From NCBI RefSeq assembly GCF_013608025.1, contig NZ_VDLV01000033.1:264649-328648 (forward strand): 64,000 nucleotides of DNA. Direction: 5' to 3'. Made by a program: the position numbers and the translations under genes. The notes below the pieces were generated by a model. It ran no database searches, had not been told where the DNA came from, and saw only the letters and a program-made list of their open reading frames with translations. Positions 1-9,213 of this stretch are shown here, piece by piece. Origin of the DNA: Pseudomonas brassicacearum subsp. neoaurantiaca (GTDB lineage Bacteria; Pseudomonadota; Gammaproteobacteria; Pseudomonadales; Pseudomonadaceae). The stretch's first letter is position 1; every line of letters starts with the position of its first letter.

Positions 1-756
1 CAGCAATTGCTCGATGCGCTCGTCCCAGGCTTCCACCGGCTCGCCCATGGACACCCAGATATCGGTGTGGATGAAATCGACGCCCTTGACCGCTTCCTGC
101 GGGTCTTCGGTGATGGTGATCCGCGCGCCGCTTTCGGCCGCGAAGGCTTGGCACTGGTCGATGAAATCCTGGTGCGGCCACAGCGCTTTCGGTGCGCCGA
201 TGCGCACGTCCATGCCCAGTTTGGCGCCGATCATCAGCAACGAATTGCCCATGTTGTAGCGCGCATCGCCGAGGTAGGCGTAGCTGATGTCATGCAGCGG
301 CTTGTCGCTGTGCTCGCGCATGGTCAGGGTGTCGGCGATCATTTGGGTGGGGTGGAATTCGGCGGTCAGGCCGTTGAACACCGGCACCCCGGCGAACTTG
401 GCCAGCTCCTCGACGATCTCCTGTTCGAAGCCCCGGTATTCGATGGCGTCGAACATCCGCCCCAGCACCCGGGCGGTGTCCTTCATGCTTTCCTTGTGGC
501 CGATCTGCGATGACACCGGGTCGATGTAGGTGACGTGGGCGCCCTGGTCATGGGCCGCGACTTCGAAGGCGCAGCGGGTGCGGGTCGAGGTTTTTTCGAA
601 AATCAGCGCGATGTTCTTGCCCTTGAGGTGCGGCTGCTCGGTGCCGGTGTATTTGGCGCGCTTGAGATCACGGGACAGGTCCAGCAGAAAGTGCAGCTCG
701 CGGTTGGTGTGGTGCATCAAGCTCAGCAGGCTACGGTTGCGCATATTGAAAGCCAT
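1..756 (-). CDS. arcB: Catabolic ornithine carbamoyltransferase (partial, runs off left edge)
   Basis: Carries out phosphorolysis of citrulline to ornithine and carbamoyl phosphate, the second step of the cytoplasmic arginine deiminase pathway. The N-terminal 252 residues are present; the family is about 336 residues long, so the C-terminus lies beyond the window. Visible features are the start MAFNMRNRSLLSL, the carbamoyl-phosphate loop S-T-R-T in FEKTSTRTRCAF, and the region EFHPTQMIADTLTM. The ATG at 756 follows a good ribosome site (AAGGAGAT). It is the third gene after arcD and arcA with a 67-base gap, so arcC is expected just outside. Family and context are certain; the catabolic rather than anabolic role rests on the operon. 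Confidence 0.95.
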   Translation of the reverse strand, partial: MAFNMRNRSLLSLMHHTNRELHFLLDLSRDLKRAKYTGTEQPHLKGKNIALIFEKTSTRTRCAFEVAAHDQGAHVTYIDPVSSQIGHKESMKDTARVLGRMFDAIEYRGFEQEIVEELAKFAGVPVFNGLTAEFHPTQMIADTLTMREHSDKPLHDISYAYLGDARYNMGNSLLMIGAKLGMDVRIGAPKALWPHQDFIDQCQAFAAESGARITITEDPQEAVKGVDFIHTDIWVSMGEPVEAWDERIEQLL

Positions 757-823
757 GGTGGATCTCCTTGGGTGTCGGTTATCCCCTGGGCCGTTTTCGA
801 TAAAAGCGGTCCAGGCTCGAAGG

Positions 824-2080
824 TCAGTAGTCGATAGGGTCGCGAATGATCGGGCAGGTCATGCAATGGCCGCCGCCTCGGCCCCGGCCCAGCTCGCTGG
901 CGCTGATGGTGATGACTTCCACGCCAGCCTTGCGCAGCAGGGTGTTGGTGTAGGTATTGCGGTCGTAGCCGATCACCACGCCTGGCTCCAGGGCGACCAC
1001 GTTGTTGCCGTCGTCCCATTGTTCGCGTTCAGCGGCGAAGCTGTTGCCGCCAGTTTCCACTATCCGCAGCGCCGGCAACTTGAGGGCGGCGGCTACGGTA
1101 TCGAGGAAACTGCCTTCCTCGCGGCGCACATCGATGCCGCCGGGTTTGCTCTCGTCCGGACGCAACGAAAACGCCACGATCTGGCTGACCACTTCCGGGA
1201 AAACCGTGACCAGGTCGCGGTCACAGAAACTGAACACGGTATCCAGGTGCATGGCTGCGCGGGATTTCGGCAGCCCCGCAACGATCACGCGCTCCACGGC
1301 GTTGTGCTTGAACAGGTTCAGCGCCAGTTGGCCGATGGCCTGACGGGATGAGCGTTCGCCCATGCCGATCAACACCACGCCGTTACCGATCGGCATCACG
1401 TCGCCGCCTTCGAGGGTGGCATTGCCATGGTCGTGGTCCGGGTCGCCGTACCAGATCTGGAAATCGGCATGGGTAAACTCCGGGTGGAATTTATAGATGG
1501 CTGTGGTCAGCAGGGTTTCCTGGCGCCGCGCCGGCCAGAACATCGGGTTCAGGGTCACGCCGCCGTAGATCCAGCACGTGGTGTCGCGGGTGAACTGGGT
1601 ATTGGGCAGCGGCGGCAGGATGAAGCTGGAGTGCCCGAGGAAATCGCGGAACATCTGGATTGTCTTGCCGCCGAAGCTATCCGGCAGGTCATCGGCCGAG
1701 ACGCCGCCGATCAGGTATTCGGCGATATGGCGCGGCTCCAGGCTGCGCAGCCACGCGCTCACTTCATGCGCCAGGCCCAGGCCCACGGCGTTGGCCGTGA
1801 CCTTGCGATGCAGAATCCAATCCAGCGCCTCGGGGATGGCGACAATGTCGGTCAGCAGGTTGTGCATCTCCAGGACGTCGATATCGCGTTCGCGCATCTT
1901 GGTGACGAAATCGAAGTGGTCGCGCTTGGCCTGGTTGACCCACAGCACGTCGTCGAACAGCAGTTCGTCGCAGTTGTTCGGGGTCAGCCGCTGGTGGGCC
2001 AGACCGGGTGAACAGACCATGACTTTGCGCAATTTGCCGGCTTCGGAATGGACGCCGTATTTCACTTTTTCCGTGGTCAT
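824..2080 (-). CDS. arcA: Arginine deiminase
   Basis: Hydrolyses arginine to citrulline and ammonia, the first step of anaerobic arginine fermentation. At 418 residues it has the full family length. Characteristic stretches are FTRDTTCW, EGGDVMPIGNG, MHLDTVFSFCD and the C-terminal GRGGGHCMTCP, which holds the nucleophilic cysteine about 13 residues from the end. The start at 2080 is preceded by a strong GGAGG site. It lies 31 bases downstream of arcD and upstream of arcB, as in the arcDABC operon of other pseudomonads. Transcription is probably driven from the Anr-like box upstream of arcD. Confidence 0.97.
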   Translation of the reverse strand: MTTEKVKYGVHSEAGKLRKVMVCSPGLAHQRLTPNNCDELLFDDVLWVNQAKRDHFDFVTKMRERDIDVLEMHNLLTDIVAIPEALDWILHRKVTANAVGLGLAHEVSAWLRSLEPRHIAEYLIGGVSADDLPDSFGGKTIQMFRDFLGHSSFILPPLPNTQFTRDTTCWIYGGVTLNPMFWPARRQETLLTTAIYKFHPEFTHADFQIWYGDPDHDHGNATLEGGDVMPIGNGVVLIGMGERSSRQAIGQLALNLFKHNAVERVIVAGLPKSRAAMHLDTVFSFCDRDLVTVFPEVVSQIVAFSLRPDESKPGGIDVRREEGSFLDTVAAALKLPALRIVETGGNSFAAEREQWDDGNNVVALEPGVVIGYDRNTYTNTLLRKAGVEVITISASELGRGRGGGHCMTCPIIRDPIDY

Positions 2081-2111
2081 TACACATCCTCCAGATAAAA
2101 CAGTTAACCGG

Positions 2112-3539
2112 TCAGAGGGTCAGGAAACCCGCGTAGAGCCCGTAGGCCGCTACCAGCGCTCCGACGATCACGGCGGCGAAAATCAGCTTCTCGACCGAGG
2201 TGAAAACCGGTTTGCCCAGTTCGTGCTTGGCCTTGGCGAACAGGATCGCGCCGGGGGCGTAGAGCAGGGCGGAAAGCAGCAGGTATTTGATCCCGCCGGC
2301 ATACAGCAGCCACATCGCATAGATCAGCGCGATGGTGCCGATGAGCAGGTCCTTGCGGCGTTCGGCCAGGGCGTTCTGATAGGTCTCGCCGCGCACCGCC
2401 AACAGCACCGCGTAGGCGGCCGACCACAAATACGGCACCAAGATCATCGAAGTGGCGAGGTAGATCAGCGACAGGTAGGTGCTGGCGGAAAACAACGTGA
2501 TGACCAGGAACAGCTGGACCATCGCGTTGGTCAGCCACAGGGCATTGGCCGGCACATGGTTGGCGTTTTCCCGGCGCAGGAACGCCGGCATGGTGTGGTC
2601 CTTGGCAGCAGCGAACATGATCTCGGCGCACAGCAGGACCCAGGACAGCAGGGCGCCGAGCAGCGAGATGATCAGGCCAACGCTGATCAGTACCGCGCCC
2701 CAGTGGCCGACCACGTGCTCCAGCACGGCGGCCATCGACGGGTTCTGCAACTTTGCCAGTTCCGGCTGGGTCATGATCCCCAGCGACAGCACATTCACCA
2801 GTACCAGGAACAACAGCACGGTAATGAAACCGATGACGGTGGCCTTGCCGACGTCGCTGCGTTTCTCGGCGCGGGCGGAGAAAATACTCGCGCCCTCGAT
2901 ACCGATGAACACCCACACGGTGACCAGCATCATGTGTCGCACCTGGTCCATTACGCTGCCCAGGTCGGGGTTCTTCAAGCCCCAGATGTCAGCGGTGAAT
3001 ATCTCCAGCTTGAAGGCGAATACCGCGATCAGCACGAACAGCAGCAGCGGCACGATCTTGGCGACGGTGGTCACCAGGTTGATGAACGCGGCTTCCTTGA
3101 TGCCGCGCAGCACCAGGAAATGCACCGCCCACAGCAACACTGAGGCGCCGATTACCGCGGCGACAGTGTTGCCCTCGCCAAACATCGGGAAGAAATAGCC
3201 CAGGGTACTGAACAACAAGACGAAGTAGCCGACGTTGCCCAGCCAGGCGCTGATCCAGTAGCCCCAGGCCGATGAGAAACCCATGTAGTCGCCGAACCCG
3301 GCCTTGGCGTAGGCATACACGCCGCCGTCCAGGTCGGGCTTGCGGTTGGCCAGGGTCTGGAACACGAAAGCCAGGGTCAGCATGCCCACTGCGGTGATGG
3401 CCCAGCCGATCAACACGGCACCGACGTCGGCACTGGCGGCCATGTTCTGCGGCAGGGAAAAGATCCCGCCGCCGATCATCGAGCCCACTACCAGCGCGAC
3501 CAGCGCACCCAGTCGTAGTTTTCCGGGGGTATCGGACAT
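2112..3539 (-). CDS. arcD: Arginine/ornithine antiporter
   Basis: Inner-membrane APC-superfamily exchanger that imports arginine and exports ornithine for the deiminase pathway. The 475-residue protein has about twelve to thirteen hydrophobic segments. The N-terminal GSMIGGGIFSLPQN matches the substrate-binding first helix of APC antiporters, and GIEGASIFSARAEKR follows mid-protein. The start at 3539 has GGGAGT eight bases upstream. It is the first gene of the arcDAB(C) operon, with an Anr-type palindrome about 60 bases upstream. Confidence 0.95.
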   Translation of the reverse strand: MSDTPGKLRLGALVALVVGSMIGGGIFSLPQNMAASADVGAVLIGWAITAVGMLTLAFVFQTLANRKPDLDGGVYAYAKAGFGDYMGFSSAWGYWISAWLGNVGYFVLLFSTLGYFFPMFGEGNTVAAVIGASVLLWAVHFLVLRGIKEAAFINLVTTVAKIVPLLLFVLIAVFAFKLEIFTADIWGLKNPDLGSVMDQVRHMMLVTVWVFIGIEGASIFSARAEKRSDVGKATVIGFITVLLFLVLVNVLSLGIMTQPELAKLQNPSMAAVLEHVVGHWGAVLISVGLIISLLGALLSWVLLCAEIMFAAAKDHTMPAFLRRENANHVPANALWLTNAMVQLFLVITLFSASTYLSLIYLATSMILVPYLWSAAYAVLLAVRGETYQNALAERRKDLLIGTIALIYAMWLLYAGGIKYLLLSALLYAPGAILFAKAKHELGKPVFTSVEKLIFAAVIVGALVAAYGLYAGFLTL

Positions 3540-3600
3540 TGCATGACTCCCATGCGGGGGAAGAGAGTCAACAGCCTATGTCGATTGGAAAGGCTGGCAT

Positions 3601-3614
3601 CTGATCTAGGTCAG
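3601..3614 (-). promoter_or_regulatory. Anr (FNR-type) box for arcDABC
   Basis: On the minus strand this reads CTGAC-CTAG-ATCAG, an FNR-type dyad with two 5-base halves and a 4-base spacer. It has one mismatch to the arcDABC Anr site as I recall it from P. aeruginosa (TTGAC-N4-ATCAG). It lies about 62 bases upstream of the arcD start, compatible with a position near -41.5 and a short leader. The oxygen response is inferred from family knowledge. Confidence 0.7.
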
Positions 3615-3650
3615 GTAACTGTTCGACGTGGATGTAGTGGTGACTCATGC

Positions 3651-3725
3651 GCCGCTATCGCGAGCAAGCTCGCTCCCACAGTTTCACGCATATCCTTGTG
3701 GACGCGAGCTTGCTCACGGCGGCGA
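3651..3725. repeat. REP pair, family A (second arm degenerate)
   Basis: The first arm is a clean REP with core GCGAGCAAGCTCGC followed by TCCCACA. The inverted second arm (3696-3725) keeps GACGCGAGCTTGCTC but has decayed. It fills the space between the arc promoter and the 3' end of the CoA transferase gene. Confidence 0.8.
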
Positions 3726-3747
3726 TCCGACGATGGCGATCGGGCGA

Positions 3748-5094
3748 TCACCACTGCGCCCGGTGAGCCCCCAGCTCGGCGGCCGGCAACGCCCATTGCA
3801 GCGGCGTGCCGGTGATCTTCAGCGGCACCTGCAAACGATGCGCCGGGCCCCACGGTGTTTGTTCCACCAGCAGACCCTGGTCGGCCTCGTCTTCGGGTCG
3901 CAATCCACCCCCACTGCCGGCGCCATGCTCGATCAACAGCTTCGCCGTGCGCGCCAGCGACAAGCGTGCCGAGCCGCCATGGCCGGTGAGCAAGCGGCGG
4001 GAGACCAACACAATCGCGCTGGCGGCCATCAGGTAACCGGTGCCGTGGTCCAGCGCCTGGACCGGCAGCGGCGTTGGTTTGTCCGTGTGTTTCCAGGCCA
4101 TGCCGGCGTCGGCGATGCCGCTGCTCATTTGCACCAGGCTGTCGAAGCCGCGGCGGTGTTGCCAGGGGCCGCTCCAGCCGTAGGCGTTGAGGCAGACATC
4201 GATCAGGCCTGGGGCCAATTGTTGGCGCTGCGTGGCGCCGTAGCCCAGGCGTTCCAGTGCGTCGGCGCGGTAGCCGTGCAGCAGGATATCGGCCTCCTTG
4301 AGCAGCGCCTCGAACGTCGCGCGGTCGGCGGGCTGGTGCAAGTCGAGGCGGGCGCAACGTTTGCCAAGGGTGACTTCCGGCACCACGCCGGGTTCGTTCC
4401 AGGTCGGCGGGTCGATGCGCAGTACGTCGGCGCCCAGGCCAGCGAGAAAGCGGCTGGCAATCGGGCCGGCCAACACGCGGGTCAGGTCCAGCACCTTGAG
4501 GCCCGCCAGCGGCTGGGCGACGGAGCCGAGCCAGGGCGTAGGGGAGCCCTCGACGCCGTGTTCCAATTGAACGAGAGGCTCGGCATTCACCGCCATGCCC
4601 TGCGGATGCACTTGCCACGCCTGCCACGAGCGCATCTGTGCGGCGCAACCGCCGGCATCGACCACGGCCTGCTCCAGCTCGGCCTTGTTCCAACGGATCA
4701 CTTTGCCTGCCATGTCGGCGCGGTCGGTGCAGGCCCCGAGGACCTTTTCCGCCGCCCGGCGATGATGCGGCGCGTTGGTGTGCAGGCGGATCCAGCCGTC
4801 GGCGGTGGCATAGTCGCCAGCCACCGGATCCCACATCGGCGGCACGCTCCAGCCGATGGGCCGCAGGGAGGTGGAAAACCAGAACGAGGCCAGGCGCCGG
4901 TCGACTTCAAGCGTTGGCGGGCGACCGGTTTGCTGGTGGATGAGCTCGGCGACCGCTTGACCGGCCACACCGATGCTCGCGCTGGCCAGTTCCGTGACCG
5001 CGAAGGCCGAGGGCAGGGCGCCTTCGCCTGTGAAGGGGATCGGTGTCGTGGGCAAGCCGATGGCGGTTTGCATGGATGTAAGTAGGTCTGACAT
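3748..5094 (-). CDS. CaiB/BaiF family (family III) CoA transferase with atypical domain order
   Basis: A 448-residue family III CoA transferase, which moves CoA between acids through an Asp-linked anhydride; the substrate is unknown. The usual N-terminal signature (PLAGLKVLDLTRVLAGP) begins only near residue 195. The likely nucleophile is D349 in ALDHGTG. Residues about 35-165 (YATADGWIRLHTN, then SWQAWQVHPQG) look like the segment normally found after the catalytic Asp, so the fold appears permuted or partly duplicated. The start at 5094 is chosen for the AGGAGGG site; a longer in-frame ORF to 5172 has no such site. A DUF454 gene lies upstream on the same strand, but no operon partner suggests a pathway. 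Confidence 0.85.
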   Translation of the reverse strand: MSDLLTSMQTAIGLPTTPIPFTGEGALPSAFAVTELASASIGVAGQAVAELIHQQTGRPPTLEVDRRLASFWFSTSLRPIGWSVPPMWDPVAGDYATADGWIRLHTNAPHHRRAAEKVLGACTDRADMAGKVIRWNKAELEQAVVDAGGCAAQMRSWQAWQVHPQGMAVNAEPLVQLEHGVEGSPTPWLGSVAQPLAGLKVLDLTRVLAGPIASRFLAGLGADVLRIDPPTWNEPGVVPEVTLGKRCARLDLHQPADRATFEALLKEADILLHGYRADALERLGYGATQRQQLAPGLIDVCLNAYGWSGPWQHRRGFDSLVQMSSGIADAGMAWKHTDKPTPLPVQALDHGTGYLMAASAIVLVSRRLLTGHGGSARLSLARTAKLLIEHGAGSGGGLRPEDEADQGLLVEQTPWGPAHRLQVPLKITGTPLQWALPAAELGAHRAQW

Positions 5095-5150
5095 TTGGAA
5101 TCCCTCCTGAACCAGAGAGCGAGCATAGATCAAACGAACCTCGGGGGCCG

Positions 5151-5561
5151 CTACGCGCCCCGGCGGGAACAAGCTCCCTCGCTACGGTGTTCCGGGCGTG
5201 ACCATATCCAGAGATTACCCAGGCCCATGCCCGCGAGCGCGAGGTAAACCGGCCAGTGGTGATCGAGCACCAGCAGCATCAACGCTGCGCAGCACAGCAT
5301 GCTGGCCGTTGCGGCGATCTTGGCCCGACGCGGGATGACCTTGCCGTTGCGCCAGTTGTGCAGCATCGGCCCGAACAACCGATGGCCCTCCAGCCAGGCA
5401 CTCAGGCGTGGCGAACTGCGGGTCGCGGCCCAAGCGGCGAGCAGGATGAACTCAGTGGTCGGCAAGCCGGGCACGACGAGGGCGACCAGGCCGATGGCCA
5501 GGCTGGCGTAGGCGAGGAGGGCGAAGAGCAGTTGGGTGAGTTTGGAGGTTGTGCGGCTCAT
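5151..5561 (-). CDS. DUF454 (YbaN-family) inner membrane protein
   Basis: A 136-residue protein with an N-terminal hydrophobic helix pair (about residues 8-45) and another pair around 80-115. The family hallmarks GLPTTEFILLAAWAATRSS and HRLFGPMLHNWR are present. The family sits in the cytoplasmic membrane and its molecular role is unknown. It lies 56 bases upstream of the CoA transferase start and could be cotranscribed with it. The last residues (EGACSRRGA) overlap a decayed REP-like stretch, so the true C-terminus may have been altered by it. Confidence 0.85.
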   Translation of the reverse strand: MSRTTSKLTQLLFALLAYASLAIGLVALVVPGLPTTEFILLAAWAATRSSPRLSAWLEGHRLFGPMLHNWRNGKVIPRRAKIAATASMLCCAALMLLVLDHHWPVYLALAGMGLGNLWIWSRPEHRSEGACSRRGA

Positions 5562-5589
5562 GTATTTCTATCCGACATGCGCTTGGCCC

Positions 5590-5678
5590 TGTGGGAGCGA
5601 GCTTGCTCGCGATAGCGGTGTATCAGGCGCATGAAGGTCGACTGATCTGACGCCATCGCGAGCAAGCTCGCTCCCACA
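5590..5678. repeat. REP pair, family A
   Basis: Two inverted arms (TGTGGGAGCGAGCTTGCTCG and its complement) separated by about 30 bases. They lie between the heme oxygenase stop and the DUF454 start. Confidence 0.9.
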
Positions 5679-5739
5679 CTGGTTCTTGGTGACTGCAGAA
5701 TATGCATCCACCATGAATCTCCTTTGGGAGTGGTGTGAG

Positions 5740-6330
5740 TCAGGCCAACTCGGTCGCGTAGGCTTGCTCCAGCAACACCGTAAATCGGTTGAACGCCGCC
5801 AGCGCCCCTTGGTCCGCCTCGGCTTCCTGTTGTTCGGTGAAGGGCAGCTCGTCGAGGGTCCGTGTGAAGGTTTTCCAGCCTTCGGCGCGGCCGCCCGCGG
5901 GTTCTGCCAAGTGGCGGGCACCGAAGGTTTCGTTCATTCCAAGGGCGACGGCGCGCTTGATCAGGAACGCAGCGCCAAGCTTGGAACCCTCGGAGACGAA
6001 CAGCCAGCCGAGGGCCTCGGCCTGGGTCGGGTTCTTCACCGCGCCTGCCACGGACGCCGGCACTTCGGTGTCCAGGTCCGCGAGGTCGGCCTTGGCCGCT
6101 TCGGCGCGGCAACGTGCAGGCAAATCGGCAACCAGCGCGGTCAGTTGCGCGTCGTTGTACAGCGCCACCAGTTCCGACTGGAACTGGTATTGGGCAACCA
6201 CGAAGCGAGCGTAGCTGGCCTGGGTTTCGAATGGGGCGTGTGCCTTGACCAGCGCGTCGAGCTTGCCGTGGGGCTCGTGGGTAATCTGGTTCAGGCGTTG
6301 GGAGCGGGTAACGGGGCGGTGTGTGGTCAT
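5740..6330 (-). CDS. hemO: Biliverdin-producing heme oxygenase
   Basis: Cytoplasmic heme degradation that releases iron, biliverdin and CO. The 196-residue length is typical of bacterial HemO/PigA enzymes. The N-terminal THEPHGKLDAL fits the family's proximal-histidine region, making H21 the likely heme ligand. The distal-helix region reads LGWLFVSEGSKLGAAF. The start at 6330 was chosen for the GAAGGAA site; the longer in-frame ORF would run through a REP pair. It follows the heme receptor gene on the same strand with a REP pair between, so uptake and degradation are physically linked. Confidence 0.92.
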   Translation of the reverse strand: MTTHRPVTRSQRLNQITHEPHGKLDALVKAHAPFETQASYARFVVAQYQFQSELVALYNDAQLTALVADLPARCRAEAAKADLADLDTEVPASVAGAVKNPTQAEALGWLFVSEGSKLGAAFLIKRAVALGMNETFGARHLAEPAGGRAEGWKTFTRTLDELPFTEQQEAEADQGALAAFNRFTVLLEQAYATELA

Positions 6331-6353
6331 GAAAAATTCCTTCGAATGAAAGT

Positions 6354-6470
6354 TGTGGCGAGGGGATTTATCCCCGCTGGGCTGCGCAGCAGCCCTAACA
6401 AAAATGGAACCGAAAGAAGCAGGCTTTGGGGGCGCTGCGCACCCCAGCGGGGATAAATCCCCTCGCCACA
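6354..6470. repeat. REP pair, family B' (GGGGATTTATCCCC type)
   Basis: Inverted arms TGTGGCGAGGGGATTTATCC and its complement enclose a second inverted stretch around CTGGGCTGCGCAGCAG. It separates the TonB receptor from hemO. Confidence 0.9.
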
Positions 6471-6497
6471 GGTAGTTTGTTTTGGCTGAACGCTGGA

Positions 6498-9089
6498 TCA
6501 GATATCCCAGATCAGGTTGACCGCGAAGTTGCGTCCAGGCGCCGTGAGGCGATCGAGATTGGCCGGGTTCAGCACCGCTGCTTCGCCGACGCTGTCGTAG
6601 CCGCGCACGTCGTCCCACAGCCAGTACTTCTTGTCGGTGAGGTTGTAGAGGCCGCCGCTGACCGTGACGTCGTTGGTGACCTTGTAGTACCCGCTCAGGT
6701 CGACAATGCCGAAACCCGGCGTCTTGAACTGGCTGCTGACGCCGTCAGGGGACTTGAAGTTGCTGTCATCGACGCGGTCTTGCTTCTTCACCAGGGTCCA
6801 GCTGAGCAAGGTGCCGAACTGCGCCTGGTCGTAACCCAGGCCGAACACGCCGGTCATTGGGTTGATGCTGTTGAGCGGTTCGCCGGTATCGTCGTTGCGG
6901 CCATGGAGGTAAGCCACCGAGCCTTGGGTATAGAGCCCCCGTGGCGCGCCGAACACGTCCAGGTCCAGGCGACCCTTGGCTTCGATGCCCTTGATGGTGG
7001 CGTGCTTGATGTTGTTGCTCTGGAAGGTCAATTGGTCGGCGCCGGGGATGATGGCGTCCTCGTTGATGAAGTCGCGGTACTTGTTGTAGAACACCGCCAC
7101 GTCGAACGAGCCGGAGTCGAAGCGACCGCGCAGGCCGGTTTCGTAACTCTTGCTTTTTTCCGGTTCGAGGTCGGGGTTGGGTTTCACGCTGTAGCCCACG
7201 CCCGCGTTATCGAAACGTCCGTACAGGGCCTTGGCCGTCGGCGTGCGGAAGCCTTCGGCGTACTGGCCGTACCAGGTGTGCTGATCGGTCAGGGCATAGG
7301 TCAGGCCGAACTTGGGCGATACGCGATGCCAGGTCTTGTCCTCGGCACTGACGGTGCCGCCGCTGGTAGGGTCCACGGTGCGGAGGAATTCCTCGGTGAG
7401 GCGCGGCTTGAGCCGGGTGTAGTCGTAGCGCAGCGCGGGGGTGAAGGTCCATTTGTCCCAGCTGATCTGGTCCTGGGCGAACAGGCTGTAGGTATTGATC
7501 GTCGGGTCCGGGAAGTCACTGGCTTTTGCCAAAACGTCCCGCGTGCTGATGGTTCCCACGGCGGAGCAGCCCACGCCAACCGCCAGGCACACGCCGTTGC
7601 CGCTGCGCGAACCGGTGACTTTCTGTTGCTTGAGCGTGGTGCCGTAGGTCAGCGCGTGACCGGTGTCGGCGACGCTGAAAGACTTGTCCAACTGGGCATC
7701 GAAAACCCACTGTTTCTCTTCGTAGAGCGTTTCCCGGGTGCGCAGTATCTGACGAGTAATCGGGAAGTAGAACTCGGCGGTGCTCTGGTCGGTCTTCGCG
7801 ACCTGGTGGTTCAGGCTCCACTTGATGTTATCGGCCAGCAGGCTGTCGAGGGCGAAGCTGTGCTCCAGGCCGAACCGCTCGCGGGTGACGGTGTCGTTGC
7901 CGGTGCGCCACTGGTACATGCCGCCGGGCAGAATCGAGCCGGGTATGGTTGGTCGACCGTTGGAATACGGGCCGCCATAGGCGCTTTTCAGGTCAACGTC
8001 GCGGTCGTCCTTGTACTTCTCGTATACCAGGCTCAGGCGTGCGTCATCGCTGTAGTCCCAGCCGAGCTTGGCCAACACGCTATTGGCCCGCACGTCTTCC
8101 GGGTTGGCCGCGGTGCGATCCAGGCCCGTGCCATTGTTGCCGCCGTAGGATTCGGTCTCGTGACCGTCACGCTGGCTGTAATGAAGCAAGCCGTCGAACG
8201 GACCGCTGCGACCGGCGACGGTGGCGGATTTGAGCCAGCTCTCGTCAACGGAGCTGTAGCCGGTCTTCAGGCGTGCGCCGACGTCCTGGCCGGGCTTGAT
8301 GATGTCATCCGCATCGAGGGTGAAATAACTGACGACGCCGCCAATGGCGTTGCTGCCGTACAGCACCGAGGCTGGGCCCCGAAGGATTTCCACGCGCTTG
8401 ATGATTTCCGGGTCGACATAGTTGCGCTGGGTTTTTGCGTAGGGGCCGTTGAAGAAACCGCCAGGCACTTCCACACCATCGACCTGGGTCAGGATCCGGT
8501 TGCCGTCGATGCCGCGAATGTTGTAGCCGCTGATGCCGCCGCGCTGGCCCGCGCCGCCCACCGAAACGCCGGGCTCGTAGCGCACCAGGTCCTTGAGGGT
8601 GTTGACGTTGTTGCGATCGAGTTCCTGGCGATCATGGATGGAAACCGTGCTCGGTACGCTGGTGATGTCTTGTTCCTGGCGGGTGGCACTGATGGTGACT
8701 TGCTGCAAGTCCAGCACGTTGCGGGCGCTGCGTTTTTCCAGAACGATGTTGTTATCGCCCAGTTTGCGGTAGCTCAGGTCGGTCCCCACCAACAAGCGCT
8801 CCAGGGCTTTTTCTGGCGGCAGCGAGCCGTTAACGCCCGGCGAAGCGACGCCTGCGGCCAGTTCAGCCGGCAAGCCTACTTGCCAACCCGTGACGGTCGT
8901 GAACGCGTTGAGCGCGGAAACCAGCGGTTGTCGGGCAATGTTGAAGGTGTAGTCGCCCATGTTGTGGGCGGGTGGTTGCCCCGCGGCGGCAAGGACGGCC
9001 GGCGCGGCACCGGCCATCAGGATGGCGGCGGTCAGCAATGACAGCGCGCGGGAAGGTGCGAGGAACCGGCAGGTAAGGCGAGAGGACAT
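6498..9089 (-). CDS. hxuA: TonB-dependent heme/hemoprotein receptor with N-terminal signalling (STN) domain
   Basis: Outer-membrane receptor of 863 residues. A signal peptide occupies about residues 1-34, a secretin/TonB short N-terminal domain follows (about 45-100, ARQPLVSALNAF), then the plug and a 22-strand barrel ending in a terminal aromatic-type strand (NLIWDI). The STN domain marks a transducer receptor that contacts a FecR-type anti-sigma, and such a pair is encoded immediately upstream. The start at 9089 has GGAG in place; the ATG at 9110 has none. The heme substrate is inferred from family resemblance and hemO downstream. The hxu name is by analogy to P. aeruginosa HxuIRA. Confidence 0.85.
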   Translation of the reverse strand: MSSRLTCRFLAPSRALSLLTAAILMAGAAPAVLAAAGQPPAHNMGDYTFNIARQPLVSALNAFTTVTGWQVGLPAELAAGVASPGVNGSLPPEKALERLLVGTDLSYRKLGDNNIVLEKRSARNVLDLQQVTISATRQEQDITSVPSTVSIHDRQELDRNNVNTLKDLVRYEPGVSVGGAGQRGGISGYNIRGIDGNRILTQVDGVEVPGGFFNGPYAKTQRNYVDPEIIKRVEILRGPASVLYGSNAIGGVVSYFTLDADDIIKPGQDVGARLKTGYSSVDESWLKSATVAGRSGPFDGLLHYSQRDGHETESYGGNNGTGLDRTAANPEDVRANSVLAKLGWDYSDDARLSLVYEKYKDDRDVDLKSAYGGPYSNGRPTIPGSILPGGMYQWRTGNDTVTRERFGLEHSFALDSLLADNIKWSLNHQVAKTDQSTAEFYFPITRQILRTRETLYEEKQWVFDAQLDKSFSVADTGHALTYGTTLKQQKVTGSRSGNGVCLAVGVGCSAVGTISTRDVLAKASDFPDPTINTYSLFAQDQISWDKWTFTPALRYDYTRLKPRLTEEFLRTVDPTSGGTVSAEDKTWHRVSPKFGLTYALTDQHTWYGQYAEGFRTPTAKALYGRFDNAGVGYSVKPNPDLEPEKSKSYETGLRGRFDSGSFDVAVFYNKYRDFINEDAIIPGADQLTFQSNNIKHATIKGIEAKGRLDLDVFGAPRGLYTQGSVAYLHGRNDDTGEPLNSINPMTGVFGLGYDQAQFGTLLSWTLVKKQDRVDDSNFKSPDGVSSQFKTPGFGIVDLSGYYKVTNDVTVSGGLYNLTDKKYWLWDDVRGYDSVGEAAVLNPANLDRLTAPGRNFAVNLIWDI

Positions 9090-9194
9090 CGATAGCGCTC
9101 CGTGTCGCATCTGTTATAGGTGCAGATCGGCATCTGGAAGATGCGAATCAATTGCATTGGCTATAACGAGACGAACCAGCGACGGCTATCGAGT

Positions 9195-9213
9195 AAAAAT
9201 AATTCTCATTTAG
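9195..9213 (-). promoter_or_regulatory. Fur-box-like site upstream of the receptor gene
   Basis: On the minus strand the AT-rich CTAAATGAGAATTATTTTT contains ATGAGAATTATT, close to the Fur half-site pattern. It overlaps the fecR stop codon about 105 bases before the receptor start. Iron repression is an inference. Confidence 0.55.

Noticed and set aside
6426..9041. An 871-residue open frame antisense to the TonB receptor
   Set aside because: It is a shadow of the receptor frame, without a domain or start signal; the receptor frame carries signal peptide, STN and plug features.
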